Assembly: GCA_040401595.1 (NCBI GenBank)
Contig: JBBAOE010000003.1
Coordinates: forward strand, 124,001-188,000
Length of the DNA stretch: 64,000 bases
Direction: 5' to 3'
DNA from: RFPW01 sp040401595
Lineage (GTDB): Bacteria > Pseudomonadota > Gammaproteobacteria > Burkholderiales > Burkholderiaceae_E
Positions within the stretch are counted from its first letter, which is position 1. Every line of letters begins with the position of its first letter. The notes under the pieces were generated by a model. It saw only the letters and a program-made list of their open reading frames with translations, did no database searches and was not told the DNA's origin. Below, one piece after another: positions 51,548-60,975 of the stretch. Both the position numbers and the translations under genes were made by a program.

Positions 51548-53206
51548 TCAACGGGCACGCTCTCGGTCTTGCAGCAGCCGCCATTGAACCTTTCCGGTAC
51601 CGGACTTTGGCAGGGTCGACACGAATTCGATCAGGCGCGGTACTTTGTACGCGGCCATGTGTGCGCGGGCCCAATCGATGATGGCTTCTTCGCTCACCTT
51701 GCCCAAAAAATCTGGGCGCAGAACTACCACCGCCTTGACGGTCTCCCCGCGTATCGGATCTGGGGCGGCAATGATGCAGGCCTCGTGGATCGCGGGATGT
51801 CCGTACAGCAGCGATTCGACTTCCGCCGGCCAGACTTTGAAACCCGATGCATTGATCATGCGTTTGAGTCGGTCGACCATGAAGAAATAACCATCCTCAT
51901 CGACCCGACCAAGGTCCCCGGTACGCAGGAACCGTTTGCCATCGAGCGTGATGAAGGATTCTTCGTTGGCCTTGGGCTGGTTCCAGTACCCCTGCATGAT
52001 GGGCGGACCGTGAACGACGATCTCCCCGGTTTCGCCCTGGGCGAGTTCGGTCAGCGTGCTCGGGTCGATAATCCGGGAATCCACGCCTACAAAGGGGATC
52101 CCCAGACATTGACGCTTGGGCCGCTGGGGTGGATTGACATGGGTGGGCGCCATGGTCTCTGTCATGCCATAGCCCTCGACGTAGGACACTCCCAGCAACC
52201 GGTGCATGCGCGCAGCCACGGCTTCCGGCATCGCGGCACCTCCGCCATTGATCCGCTGGATAGACGACAGATCAAAGGTCTCCAGTTCGGGATGGGCCAG
52301 CAAATCCACCACCATGGCAGCGATCAGGCTGAGCGCATTGATGCGATGGCGGGTGATGCATCGCAGCGCGACATCGCGGTCCCAGCGCGCCAGCACGACC
52401 ACCGTGGCGCCCAGATAGAGCGGCCCATTCATGCTGCCTTGCATACCCGTGACATGAAAAAAGGGCAGCGCTGCGAGGAACACCGTTTCGTTGTGGGTGC
52501 TGAACCAGGTGAGCGGAACGACGGTGTTGTGCATGACACTGCGATGCGTATGCATGCAACCCTTCGGATTGCCGGTCGTGCCTGAGGTATAGGGCATGAC
52601 GCACAGATCACCGGCTTGCGAGGTGCGGGTCGTTGCCCGGTGGCCTGCGGCGATTGCGGTGACCCAAGGCGTCGCGCCCGGAAGATCGAGCGCCACGCGT
52701 GGTTCGCACACGAAGTCGGGGATATTCAGATCGGTGGGAACGCGGAGATAGTCGCTGTAGCAGGCCACCACCAGGTGGTCGAGGGTTTGCGACAGCAGCG
52801 GCGCAACTTCGCCCAGGAGGTTTTGCGCAACGATCGCCGTTTTCGCGCCTGAGTCGCGCACCATGTGCGTCAACTCTTCGGTTCGGTTCATCGGATTGAC
52901 AGGAACCACGACTGCCCCTGCACGCAGGATGGCGTAAAAACCGATGATGAACTGCGGACTGTTTTGCAGATAAAGAACAACCCGCTCGCCCGGGCGCACA
53001 CCGCAGGGGCCTTGCAAATGACCGGCCAGAGCCTCACAGTCGTCCCTGAACTGCGCGAACGTCAGTGGACTGTCATAGAAGATGAGGAAGTTCTTGTCGG
53101 GCCACCGCCAGGCGGAAATTTCGACGTTGGCGTACAGATCCGTGTCCGGCACCGAGAGGGTGCGCGGCAGTCCCGGTGGCCAGTGAGGCCAGTGCAGATC
53201 GCTCAT
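51548..53206 (-). CDS. Long-chain-type acyl-CoA ligase (AMP-forming)
   Basis: 552 residues. Adenylation motifs: VMPYTSGTTGNPKGCMHTH, YVEGYGMTETMAPTHVNPP and RTGDLGRVDEDGYFFMVDR; the C-terminal Lys lies in LPKSGTGKVQWR. ATG 53206 (MSDLHWPHWPPGL) is favoured; upstream frame to 53302 lacks family character. Gene order ligase-dehydrogenase-dehydrogenase-kinase is consistent with activation and beta-oxidation-like processing of one carboxylate. Confidence 0.87.
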   Translation of the reverse strand: MSDLHWPHWPPGLPRTLSVPDTDLYANVEISAWRWPDKNFLIFYDSPLTFAQFRDDCEALAGHLQGPCGVRPGERVVLYLQNSPQFIIGFYAILRAGAVVVPVNPMNRTEELTHMVRDSGAKTAIVAQNLLGEVAPLLSQTLDHLVVACYSDYLRVPTDLNIPDFVCEPRVALDLPGATPWVTAIAAGHRATTRTSQAGDLCVMPYTSGTTGNPKGCMHTHRSVMHNTVVPLTWFSTHNETVFLAALPFFHVTGMQGSMNGPLYLGATVVVLARWDRDVALRCITRHRINALSLIAAMVVDLLAHPELETFDLSSIQRINGGGAAMPEAVAARMHRLLGVSYVEGYGMTETMAPTHVNPPQRPKRQCLGIPFVGVDSRIIDPSTLTELAQGETGEIVVHGPPIMQGYWNQPKANEESFITLDGKRFLRTGDLGRVDEDGYFFMVDRLKRMINASGFKVWPAEVESLLYGHPAIHEACIIAAPDPIRGETVKAVVVLRPDFLGKVSEEAIIDWARAHMAAYKVPRLIEFVSTLPKSGTGKVQWRLLQDRERAR

Positions 53207-53222
53207 GGCGGCTCGGTCCGGC

Positions 53223-53996
53223 TCAGATAATGCTCGAGCCGCCATCGACTGCGATGGCCTGTCCCGTGATGTGGCGGGCTGCATCGCTGGCGAGGAACAC
53301 AACGGCGCCCTTCAGGTCCTCTTCTCCGCCAATACGGCGTAGCGGCGTGCGGGCCATCAGCGAATCGGCAAATTTCTCGATCAGTGCATTGGCCATTTTG
53401 GAGGGGAAAAACCCTGGGCAGATGGCATTCACATTGATGCCGTATTGGCCCCATTCTGCCGCCAGTGCGCGGGTGAAGTTGATCAGGGCTGCCTTCGACG
53501 TGTTGTAGGCAATCGTCTGCATGCCCGGGGGGTTGCCCCTGAGACCCGCAATGGAGGCCAGATTGATGATCTTGCCGCGCCCTGCAGGGATCATGATGCG
53601 ACGACCGACTTCGCGAGACAGATGAAACGGAGCGTCGACGTTGAGCGTCATCACTTTGCGCCAGGCCTCGTCCGGATAACTTTCCGCAGGCGCGCCCCAG
53701 GTGGCCCCCGCGTTATTCACCAGAATGTCGATCGTTCCAAATCGAGCGATCACCGCGTCAACCAGCGGCGCGACGTTCTGGGCTTGGCTCAGATCACAGG
53801 GAACTGCCAGCACTTCGAACCCTTGAGCTTCGAGCGTTGCCTGCGCCTCCGAGAGTTCAGCTGGCTTGCGGGCACAAATGGCCAGTTTGCAGCCCATCTC
53901 GCCCAACGCTTCGGCCATCTGCAGGCCAAGACCACGTGAAGCACCCGTCACCAATGCGACCCGATTGGTCAGATCAAACAATGCCTTGACACTCAT
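53223..53996 (-). CDS. Short-chain dehydrogenase/reductase
   Basis: 257 residues. Cofactor motif TGASRGLG at residues ~18-25, NNAG near residue 93, and the catalytic Ser and Tyr-x3-Lys in NLASIAGLRG and YNTSKAALINF. Probably oxidises or reduces a hydroxyacyl-CoA of the same pathway. ATG 53996 has a GGAGGTGGG site; an in-frame upstream start at 54041 does not. First gene of the minus-strand cluster. Confidence 0.86.
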   Translation of the reverse strand: MSVKALFDLTNRVALVTGASRGLGLQMAEALGEMGCKLAICARKPAELSEAQATLEAQGFEVLAVPCDLSQAQNVAPLVDAVIARFGTIDILVNNAGATWGAPAESYPDEAWRKVMTLNVDAPFHLSREVGRRIMIPAGRGKIINLASIAGLRGNPPGMQTIAYNTSKAALINFTRALAAEWGQYGINVNAICPGFFPSKMANALIEKFADSLMARTPLRRIGGEEDLKGAVVFLASDAARHITGQAIAVDGGSSII

Positions 53997-54139
53997 CCAC
54001 CCACCTCCAAATTCGATTCGCGATAAAGTTCCGCGACTCAATGATTTTCTGAACGCTTTCGACAGCTCTGGCGAACACGGTATCGCTTACGCCCGAGCAA
54101 CGTCAATCGTGGTCAACCCGCCCAATTTGGAGATCCACC

Positions 54140-55120
54140 ATGAACGCTCTGATGTGCCACGCCTGGGGGCCTATTGATCAACTTCGTCTTGAAGAAGTTG
54201 ATGATCCGCATCCCGGACCAGGCCAGGCGGTCGTCGATGTGCATGCCGCGTCGGTGAACTTTCCGGATGCACTGATCGTTCAGGGCAGCTATCAGGTCAA
54301 ACCGCCCTTGCCGTTTTCGCCCGGTGCGGAGCTGGCCGGTGTCGTGCGTGAAGTGGCGCCCGATGTCACCCATGTCAAAGTGGGGGACCGCGTCATTGCA
54401 TTTCCGGGCTATGGCGCGTTCGCCGAGCGTTGCCTCGTGGATGCGGCCCGCTTGATGCCTCTGCCTGCCGAGATGGATTTCGACACCGGCGCATCCTTCA
54501 TGCTGACCTACGGCACCTCGATCCACGGCCTGCGCACGATCGGCAAACTGCAGGCGAACGAAACCCTCCTGGTCCTGGGGGCTGCAGGCGGGGTCGGTCT
54601 TGCTGCCATCGAGATCGCTCGCGCGATGGGGGCCAACGTGATCGCTGCGGCATCCAGTGATCAGCGCCTGGCGCTTTGTCGCCAACATGGCGCGCAAGAA
54701 ACCATCAATTACAGTACGGAAGACCTTCGGGCCCGGATCGATGCGCTCACGTCACGCCGCGGCGTTGATCTGGTCTACGACCCGGTCGGCGGCCCTCTGG
54801 CGGAAACCGCCTTGCGCTCCACAGCCTGGCGCGGCCGCTATCTCGTAGTTGGGTTCGCTGCTGGTGAAATCCCGAAGATTGCACTCAATCTGGCGTTGTT
54901 GCGCGAGCGCGCCATCCTGGGCGTGTTCTGGGGGGATGCGATGCGTCGCGAACCAGCCTTATTGAAAAACGATATGAAAACGCTGGTGGGCTGGTTTCAC
55001 GAGGGTAAGGTCCGCCCTGCGATCCAGGAGCGCGTTGGCCTGGCAGGTGCTGCCGACGCCATTGCGCGTATGGCCCGACGTGAAGTGATTGGTAAGGTCG
55101 TCGTTCTTCCCCAGCAATAG
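54140..55120 (+). CDS. Quinone oxidoreductase-like NADPH:oxidoreductase (MDR family)
   Basis: 326 residues of the zinc-independent medium-chain dehydrogenase family. Motifs: VNFPDALIVQGSYQVKPPLP, the NADPH-binding VLGAAGGVGLAAIEIARAMG and VDLVYDPVGGPL. No structural zinc cysteine loop is seen. It diverges from the SDR gene and is followed by a MaoC-type hydratase, suggesting enoyl-thioester or alkenal chemistry. GGAGAT precedes ATG 54140. Confidence 0.84.
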   Translation: MNALMCHAWGPIDQLRLEEVDDPHPGPGQAVVDVHAASVNFPDALIVQGSYQVKPPLPFSPGAELAGVVREVAPDVTHVKVGDRVIAFPGYGAFAERCLVDAARLMPLPAEMDFDTGASFMLTYGTSIHGLRTIGKLQANETLLVLGAAGGVGLAAIEIARAMGANVIAAASSDQRLALCRQHGAQETINYSTEDLRARIDALTSRRGVDLVYDPVGGPLAETALRSTAWRGRYLVVGFAAGEIPKIALNLALLRERAILGVFWGDAMRREPALLKNDMKTLVGWFHEGKVRPAIQERVGLAGAADAIARMARREVIGKVVVLPQQ

Positions 55121-55129
55121 AGAAACCCC

Positions 55130-55576
55130 ATGCTCACCATTGAAAACCTGCGTCACCGAATCGGCGAAGAAATTGCCGTCAGTGAATGGCTTGAAATTGA
55201 TCAGAACCGCGTCAACCTCTTTGCCGATGCCACCGATGACCATCAGTGGATTCATGTCGATGTCGATCGGGCCCGGCGGGAGTCGCCCTACGGTGCTCCG
55301 ATTGCTCATGGCTTTCTGACGCTCTCGTTGCTGGCGCGTTTTTCGGGTGAACTCCTGCGAGCCGACGGCGTGCGGCTCGGTCTGAATTATGGTCTCGACA
55401 AAGTCCGTTTTATTTCACCGGTGCGTGTCGGTGACCGCTTGCGTGCCCGCTACACGCTCGGAAGTCTTACCGATGTCGACGGTGGGGTCCAGGTGAGTTG
55501 GACGGCGACGATCGAAATCGAGGGGGCGGAAAAGCCAGCCTGCGTTGCGCAGACGCTGGTGCGCTGGCTGTTCTAG
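55130..55576 (+). CDS. MaoC-family (R)-specific enoyl-CoA hydratase-like protein
   Basis: 148 residues, single hotdog fold. The hydratase-2 motif is visible as DATDDHQWIHVDVDRARRESPYGAPIAHGFLTLSL-type sequence, with the catalytic Asp and His in DDHQWIHVD and the following GAPIAHGF. It starts nine bases after the oxidoreductase gene and converges with the Liv ATPase. Confidence 0.86.
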   Translation: MLTIENLRHRIGEEIAVSEWLEIDQNRVNLFADATDDHQWIHVDVDRARRESPYGAPIAHGFLTLSLLARFSGELLRADGVRLGLNYGLDKVRFISPVRVGDRLRARYTLGSLTDVDGGVQVSWTATIEIEGAEKPACVAQTLVRWLF

Positions 55577-55595
55577 CCACCTAGTCATGGCGCAC

Positions 55596-55613
55596 GGGCT
55601 CCGACCGGAGCCC
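55596..55613. terminator. Hairpin between convergent genes
   Basis: GGGCTCC-GACC-GGAGCCC, a perfect seven-base stem and four-base loop. No T-run follows on either strand, so termination strength is uncertain. Confidence 0.5.
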
Positions 55614-55620
55614 CGCCGGG

Positions 55621-56316
55621 TCAGACCTCCAGCCACTCCTTGCGGATCGCGGCATTGTCCTTGAGATCCTTAGCACTGCCCTCGAAAACGATCTGACCAT
55701 GGCCCATGACGTAGAGGCGCTTGCTGATGCGCAGCGCGATCGTGAGCTTTTGTTCGACCAGCAGAATCGAGACGCCTCGCTCGGCGATCCGGGCGAGTAG
55801 TTCGCCAACGAGTTCGACCATTTTGGGCGCTAACCCCTCGGTCGGCTCGTCGATCATGACCAGGTCCGGGTCGCCCATCAACGTCCGGCACATCGTCAAC
55901 ATCTGCTGTTCGCCACCCGACAGCACGCCACCCGGTGTCTCGGCCCGTTCACGCAGCCGGGGGAACAGGTTGAACATGTCCTCCATATTCCAGCGCTTGG
56001 ACGGCGTTGTCGATTTCATCCCGAGGATCAGGTTTTCACGAACAGTGAGACGGGGAAAGATGTCCCGGTTCTCAGGGACGTAACCCAGCCCCGCACGGGC
56101 AATTTCGTGGGGCTTGAGGCCGCTGATTTCCTGGCCCTTAAATCGGATGGATCCCTGCCGGGTGACGTCACCCATGATTGCCTTGATCGTGGTCGAGCGC
56201 CCCACGCCGTTGCGACCGAGCAGGGAGACGATTTCGCCACTGCCAACGTGAAAGTCAACGCCGCGCAGGATATGACTTTTGCCGTACCAGGCATTCAGAC
56301 CGTGAACTTCAAGCAT
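55621..56316 (-). CDS. Second Liv-type ABC transporter ATPase (LivF-like)
   Basis: 231 residues. Walker A reads GRNGVGRSTT, with Arg in place of the invariant Lys of GKS/T; the signature VLSGGEQQMLTMC and Walker B LVMIDEPTEGLAP are normal. If not a sequence error, the Walker A change would weaken nucleotide hydrolysis in this subunit. Last gene of the minus-strand transporter operon. Confidence 0.9.
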   Translation of the reverse strand: MLEVHGLNAWYGKSHILRGVDFHVGSGEIVSLLGRNGVGRSTTIKAIMGDVTRQGSIRFKGQEISGLKPHEIARAGLGYVPENRDIFPRLTVRENLILGMKSTTPSKRWNMEDMFNLFPRLRERAETPGGVLSGGEQQMLTMCRTLMGDPDLVMIDEPTEGLAPKMVELVGELLARIAERGVSILLVEQKLTIALRISKRLYVMGHGQIVFEGSAKDLKDNAAIRKEWLEV

Positions 56317-56354
56317 GGTGAGGGGGCAGGTCAGGGGCTGCAGGGCGAGGCATC

Positions 56355-57119
56355 TTATTCATCCGCATGTTCTGCGGTTCCAAGATACGCCTCCTGAACC
56401 GCAGCGTTGGATCGGATCCGCTCGGGGGTGTCGGTCGCAATCACTTGTCCATAGACCAGGACCGAGATCCGGTCAGCCAGGTCAAACACAACCCCCATAT
56501 CGTGTTCGACGATGATGAGTGTCTTGCCCTCACTCACTTTACGGATCAGATCGACCGCGTAGTCGGTCTCCGAATGACTCATGCCCGCGGTCGGTTCGTC
56601 GAGCATGATCACATCAGCACCACCCGCGATCGTGATGCCGATCTCCAGTGAACGTTGTTCCGCATAAGAGAGAAGCCCGGCGGGAATATCCCGGCGCGCC
56701 GTCAGGTTGATCTGCTCGAGAATTTCTTCGGCGCGCTCGCGGGCATCGCGCAGTCGTTCGATACCTTGCCAGAAGGAATATCGATAGCCGAGCGACCACA
56801 GGACACCGCAGCGAACGTTCTCAAACACGCTCAGGCGCGGGAAGATGTTGGTGACCTGAAAACTGCGTGAAAGGCCGCGGCGATTGATTTCGAAGGGCGC
56901 CAGCCCCGTGATCTCTTCGCCTTTGAGCCATATGTGGCCCGAGCTCAGCGGGAAGCGTCCGCTGATGAGATGAAAGAGCGTGGATTTTCCGGCCCCGTTC
57001 GGGCCAATGATGGCGTGTCGCTCGCCTTGTCGTACTGCAAGTTCGACGCCCCGGATGATCGGAGTGACGCCAAAGCTTTTGTGAAGATCAACGAGTTTCA
57101 GGGCGGGTGCGTTCGTCAT
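56355..57119 (-). CDS. Second Liv-type ABC transporter ATPase (LivG-like)
   Basis: 254 residues with intact Walker A (GPNGAGKSTLFHLI), a degenerate signature region LLSYAEQRSLEIG and Walker B VIMLDEPTAGMSHSE, then VEHDMGVV. ATG 57119 follows the LivM-like stop by two bases. It carries a normal Lys, in contrast to its LivF-like partner. Confidence 0.9.
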   Translation of the reverse strand: MTNAPALKLVDLHKSFGVTPIIRGVELAVRQGERHAIIGPNGAGKSTLFHLISGRFPLSSGHIWLKGEEITGLAPFEINRRGLSRSFQVTNIFPRLSVFENVRCGVLWSLGYRYSFWQGIERLRDARERAEEILEQINLTARRDIPAGLLSYAEQRSLEIGITIAGGADVIMLDEPTAGMSHSETDYAVDLIRKVSEGKTLIIVEHDMGVVFDLADRISVLVYGQVIATDTPERIRSNAAVQEAYLGTAEHADE

Positions 57120-57121
57120 GA

Positions 57122-58444
57122 TCAACGGACCCCAGCAGTGATCGTTGAACGGCTGTTTGAAGTCGACCCGTCGACATTCGCCGTGGCCGGAGGTTTGGGC
57201 TTGGCGTCATCGGGCACAGAACGCTCACCGACAGTGGCCTCGGTCCACGCCGTCGCCACGATAGGCCAGGTGCGCCGAAACGCAAGGTAGCTGACCACAA
57301 TTAGCGCAGCGATCAAACCCCAGGCCGTCGGTGAATCCGCTTCATACGAGAAGCCAAGGAGGCGCATCTGCATCCCCTCGGCTGATTTGACGAGAACGTG
57401 ATGACTCGTTTCAATGAAGAAAATGATCCCGGCGAAGAGGCTGAGCCCCGGAACGGCAGCGAATCCATACGCCGGGACCAGCCTGGTCAAGCCCTGTCGC
57501 GTGGCAACCTGGCGATGCATGAGCAGGAGTCCTGCGAGCCCGCCAGGGGCATACATCACCATCAGAACGAAGAGCATGCCCAGGTAGAGCAACCAGGCGC
57601 CGGTGATGTCCGACAGTGACTGCATGGCGGTCAGCAGGATGGCGCCCAGGATGGGCCCGATGAAGAATCCGGTTCCGCCAATAAAGGTCATCAGCAGAAC
57701 GAATCCCGAAGGACCAGCACCGACGACCCCAGACGTGACGATTTCGTAATGGATGGCGGCGAGTCCGCCGGCAATCCCGGCAAAGAAACCCGCAATACAG
57801 AACGCCAGGAAACGAACCATGTGGGTGCTGTAGCCCACAAACTCAGCGCGCTCCGGATTGTCGCGTACTGCGTTGCAGATCTGTCCGAGCGGGGTTCGGG
57901 TGAACGCGTACATGAGCCCTGAGCAAATCAGACACCAGACTCCGATCAGGTAGTAGACCTGGATCTGGGGGCCGTAGGTCAATCCAAAGAGTTGCAGGGT
58001 CGAGGTTCGGCTGGTTGAGATGCCGCCCTCGCCGCCGAAGAAGCCACGCAGGATGAGCGAACAGGCGGCAACCAGTTCGCCGATCCCGAGCGAAATCATC
58101 GAAAACGCAGTACCAGCGCGCTTGGTCGATACCCAGCCCAGGGGCGCTGCGAACAGCAGACCGGCGATCCCGCCGACCAGGGGAACCAGGGGGAGAGGAA
58201 TCGGGAGTTTGTTGGCAGCGATGATGTTGAGCGCATGCGCGGTGATAAATCCCCCCAGCCCGTAATACACCGCGTGACCAAAGGAGAGGATCCCGGTTTG
58301 ACCGAGGAGGATGTTGTACGAGAGCGCGAAGATGATCGCGAATCCGATCAGGCTCATGATCGAAATTGCTGCACCACTCGAGAAGACGTGGGGCAGAATG
58401 AGGATCATTGCGATCCCACCAAGCCAGGGCAGGGCACGGGTCAT
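57122..58444 (-). CDS. Second Liv-type permease (LivM-like) with C-terminal extension
   Basis: 440 residues. The core LivM segment starts FALSYNILLGQTGILSFGHAVYYGLGGF and has the coupling region AVRDNPERAEFVGY. About 110 residues follow the normal LivM end, with two more hydrophobic stretches (FAAVPGLSLFAGIIFFIE and GLIAALIVVSYLAF) and a soluble Pro/Ala-rich tail. ATG 58444 has GGTGAG upstream; GTG 58474 would overlap livH by 11 bases. Confidence 0.87.
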   Translation of the reverse strand: MTRALPWLGGIAMILILPHVFSSGAAISIMSLIGFAIIFALSYNILLGQTGILSFGHAVYYGLGGFITAHALNIIAANKLPIPLPLVPLVGGIAGLLFAAPLGWVSTKRAGTAFSMISLGIGELVAACSLILRGFFGGEGGISTSRTSTLQLFGLTYGPQIQVYYLIGVWCLICSGLMYAFTRTPLGQICNAVRDNPERAEFVGYSTHMVRFLAFCIAGFFAGIAGGLAAIHYEIVTSGVVGAGPSGFVLLMTFIGGTGFFIGPILGAILLTAMQSLSDITGAWLLYLGMLFVLMVMYAPGGLAGLLLMHRQVATRQGLTRLVPAYGFAAVPGLSLFAGIIFFIETSHHVLVKSAEGMQMRLLGFSYEADSPTAWGLIAALIVVSYLAFRRTWPIVATAWTEATVGERSVPDDAKPKPPATANVDGSTSNSRSTITAGVR

Positions 58445-58463
58445 GACGCTCACCAATCCATCC

Positions 58464-59414
58464 TCATGTGTCACGGTTCCCCATGAGGCCCTGTGGTCGG
58501 AACATCAGGACCAGGACCAGCAAGAGATAGGGGATGATCGGCGCGACCTGCGCGATCGTGGCCATCCACAGATCCCCAGCGAATGAATTTGGATCGAGTT
58601 TGATGCCGAAAAGTGCGGTGACGTCTGCGATCGAAACGTTAATCGCAACCGCAAAGGTCTGGATCAGCCCGATGGCAAGTGACGCGATGAATGCCCCTAG
58701 GAGCGACCCAAGTCCACCGACGACGACGACCACGAAGAGGATAGGCCCGAGCGAGGCGGCCATCGCGGGCTGCGTGACGAGTGCCGGCCCAGCGATGACC
58801 CCGGCTAGGGCGGCCAATCCGCAGCCAAAGCCAAACACCATCATGAAAATCAGCGGGACGTTGTGCCCGAGCATTCCGACTGTATTGGGATGCGAAAGGG
58901 CAGCCTGGATGATCAGACCAACGCGGGTTTTGGTGAGCAGGGTCAAGAGCGCCACAAAGGTCGCTACCGACACCACCAACATAAACATCTTGAAGGCCGG
59001 GAAGGTCGTTTCAAACAGTGTGAACGCCGGGAAGTTCAGGAGTTCGGGGACCCGATAGTCGACGGCCACCTTCCCCCAGATCATCTGCACCCCTTCCTCG
59101 ATGATAAAGGCGAGGCCAAACGTAAAGAGGAGTTCCGCGACATGGCCAAATTTGTGCACGGTGCGAAGGCCGAACCGCTCAACCAACGCACCGATAAAGC
59201 CAACGAGGATGGGCGCCAGGACCAGACCTGGCCAATAGCCAACGTAACGGCTGATCTGGTAGCCGAAGTAGGCGCCGAGCATGTAGAAGCTCGCGTGGGC
59301 AAAATTCAGCACGCCCATCATGCTGAAAATGAGCGTCAATCCGCTCGCCAGCAGAAACAGTAGCATGCCGTAAAGCAGTCCGTTCAGGCTGGAAAAGATA
59401 ACGAGTTCGAGCAC
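58464..59414 (-). CDS. Second Liv-type permease (LivH-like)
   Basis: 316 residues, eight or so helices, with ASGLTLIFSMMGVLNFAHASFY and a C-terminal LMFRPQGLMGNRDT. Starts with GTG at 59414, 100 bases after the binding-protein gene. The intergenic stretch holds nested inverted repeats that may lower permease expression relative to the binding protein. Confidence 0.9.
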   Translation of the reverse strand: MLELVIFSSLNGLLYGMLLFLLASGLTLIFSMMGVLNFAHASFYMLGAYFGYQISRYVGYWPGLVLAPILVGFIGALVERFGLRTVHKFGHVAELLFTFGLAFIIEEGVQMIWGKVAVDYRVPELLNFPAFTLFETTFPAFKMFMLVVSVATFVALLTLLTKTRVGLIIQAALSHPNTVGMLGHNVPLIFMMVFGFGCGLAALAGVIAGPALVTQPAMAASLGPILFVVVVVGGLGSLLGAFIASLAIGLIQTFAVAINVSIADVTALFGIKLDPNSFAGDLWMATIAQVAPIIPYLLLVLVLMFRPQGLMGNRDT

Positions 59415-59433
59415 GGGGCGGTCGCTTCAGTCA

Positions 59434-59496
59434 GCGGAATAGATGGTTGCGGCGGGAGCGGGATCCTGAGTCTTCAGGATCACCACCCCATTCCGC
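59434..59496. promoter_or_regulatory. Nested inverted repeats between binding protein and permease genes
   Basis: GATCCTGA-GTCT-TCAGGATC (59462-59481) is a perfect 8-bp hairpin enclosed by GCGGAAT/ATTCCGC (59434-59440 and 59490-59496). Such structures commonly stabilise the upstream message and attenuate downstream transporter genes. Confidence 0.55.
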
Positions 59497-59514
59497 AGGA
59501 ACCGACGGCTTCGA

Positions 59515-60756
59515 TCAGGTCGGAGCCTTCATCTGGCAAGTCGTGGGGATGACCGTATCAGCTGCTGGAATCGTACCAACAGTCTTCCAGCCCCAGCCGG
59601 TTCTCTCTTCGTCTTCCTTCGTACCCGAACCGAACGAAGCGATGTACATGTCCTGGAACACAGAATGATCGGTGGGACGCATAAAGATCTCAGCGCCAAG
59701 CACATTCTTGAACTTCATGGAATGAAGCGCAGCGGCAACTGCTTTGGGCTCTGACGATTTGGCCTGATTGATCGCTAAAGCAAACATCTCCATTTGGTTC
59801 TTCAGCCGCAGGTACCACCAGCGCTGGCCATTAGGACCGCCGTATTTCTTCAGGAACGCTTCCTCAAAGAGGTCCATTTCGGCCGATGGCACGTTGGAGT
59901 GCCATTCGGTGATCGCGAACACGCGATGATCAAGACCCGTTTGCTTAACGGCCGTCGGGCCGCCCGCGCCACCTGCGTAGTAGGTATACCAGTTGACCTG
60001 AAGGCCTGCATCGGCTGAGGCTTTAAGGAGGAGTGCGAAGTCGCTGCCCCAGTTGCCGGTGATCACCGAATCGGCGCCCGATGCCTTGATCTTGGCGATG
60101 TAGGGCGAGAAGTCGGTGACTTTGGCGAGTGGATGCAATTCATCGCCCACGATTTGAATATCGGGACGTTTTGCACCAAGCATTTCGCGCGCTGCTTTTC
60201 TGACTGACTGACCAAATGCGTAGTCCTGGCCGATGATGTAAACCTTCTTGATGTCGGACTTACCCTTCATGAAGTTGGTCAGCGCGGCCATCTTGATGTC
60301 GGAGTTGGCGTCCCAACGGTAATGCCAGTAGCTGCACTTTTCGTTGGTCAGCGAGGGGTCGACCGCCGCGTAATTAAAAAACAGAACCTCTTTGCCGGGA
60401 TTGCGTTCGTTATATTTCGTGACAAAATCCGAGATGGCGATCGCTGCGCCCGAGCCGTTGCCTTGGGTGATGTAGCGGATGCCGGCATCGATGGCCTTCT
60501 GGACCTGGACCAGACTCTCCTGCGGCGTACCCTTGTTGTCGTAACCAACCGCTTCGAGCTTCTGACCGCCAAGCACGCCGCCCTTGGCGTTGATGGTTTC
60601 GATCAAGAACTGCAGTTGCTTGAGGCCGTGCTCTCCAACGGCCGCCTGCAGACCCGACAAGGGGTCAACGTAGGCAATCTTGACCTGAGCTTGCGCGTTG
60701 AACGCAGCCGCGATCATCGCGGCGCCAATCGCGACGCTGCGCACGAATTGTTTCAT
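59515..60756 (-). CDS. Second Liv-type periplasmic binding protein
   Basis: 413 residues with a Sec signal (SVAIGAAMIAAAFNAQAQ) and the mature start VKIAYVDPLSGLQAAVGEHG. It binds an unknown ligand; similar proteins sense branched-chain or aromatic acids. GGAGAC precedes ATG 60756. Two paired cysteine-containing segments (NEKCSYWHYRWD and VIPTTCQMKAPT) suggest a possible disulfide. First gene of the transporter operon; the upstream 219 bases hold no gene, and I see no definite promoter. Confidence 0.9.
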   Translation of the reverse strand: MKQFVRSVAIGAAMIAAAFNAQAQVKIAYVDPLSGLQAAVGEHGLKQLQFLIETINAKGGVLGGQKLEAVGYDNKGTPQESLVQVQKAIDAGIRYITQGNGSGAAIAISDFVTKYNERNPGKEVLFFNYAAVDPSLTNEKCSYWHYRWDANSDIKMAALTNFMKGKSDIKKVYIIGQDYAFGQSVRKAAREMLGAKRPDIQIVGDELHPLAKVTDFSPYIAKIKASGADSVITGNWGSDFALLLKASADAGLQVNWYTYYAGGAGGPTAVKQTGLDHRVFAITEWHSNVPSAEMDLFEEAFLKKYGGPNGQRWWYLRLKNQMEMFALAINQAKSSEPKAVAAALHSMKFKNVLGAEIFMRPTDHSVFQDMYIASFGSGTKEDEERTGWGWKTVGTIPAADTVIPTTCQMKAPT

Positions 60757-60975
60757 TGTTGTCTCCGAAGTTGATACGCACCTAGGGTGCTACATGTGGC
60801 GGTGAAAATCCGGCCACGCTTAGAGTTCATGCTAGACGTAAAAAATAGCAAGAGCAACCCATGGGACAGAGAACGCGCCTCGGGGAATCCCCAGTGTCAG
60901 GAATTCAATCTTCGTCGGAGCGATCATCAACGCCCTCAAATGGCGGGGCGCGCCAGATCGTCCGAGCAGGCGGCA

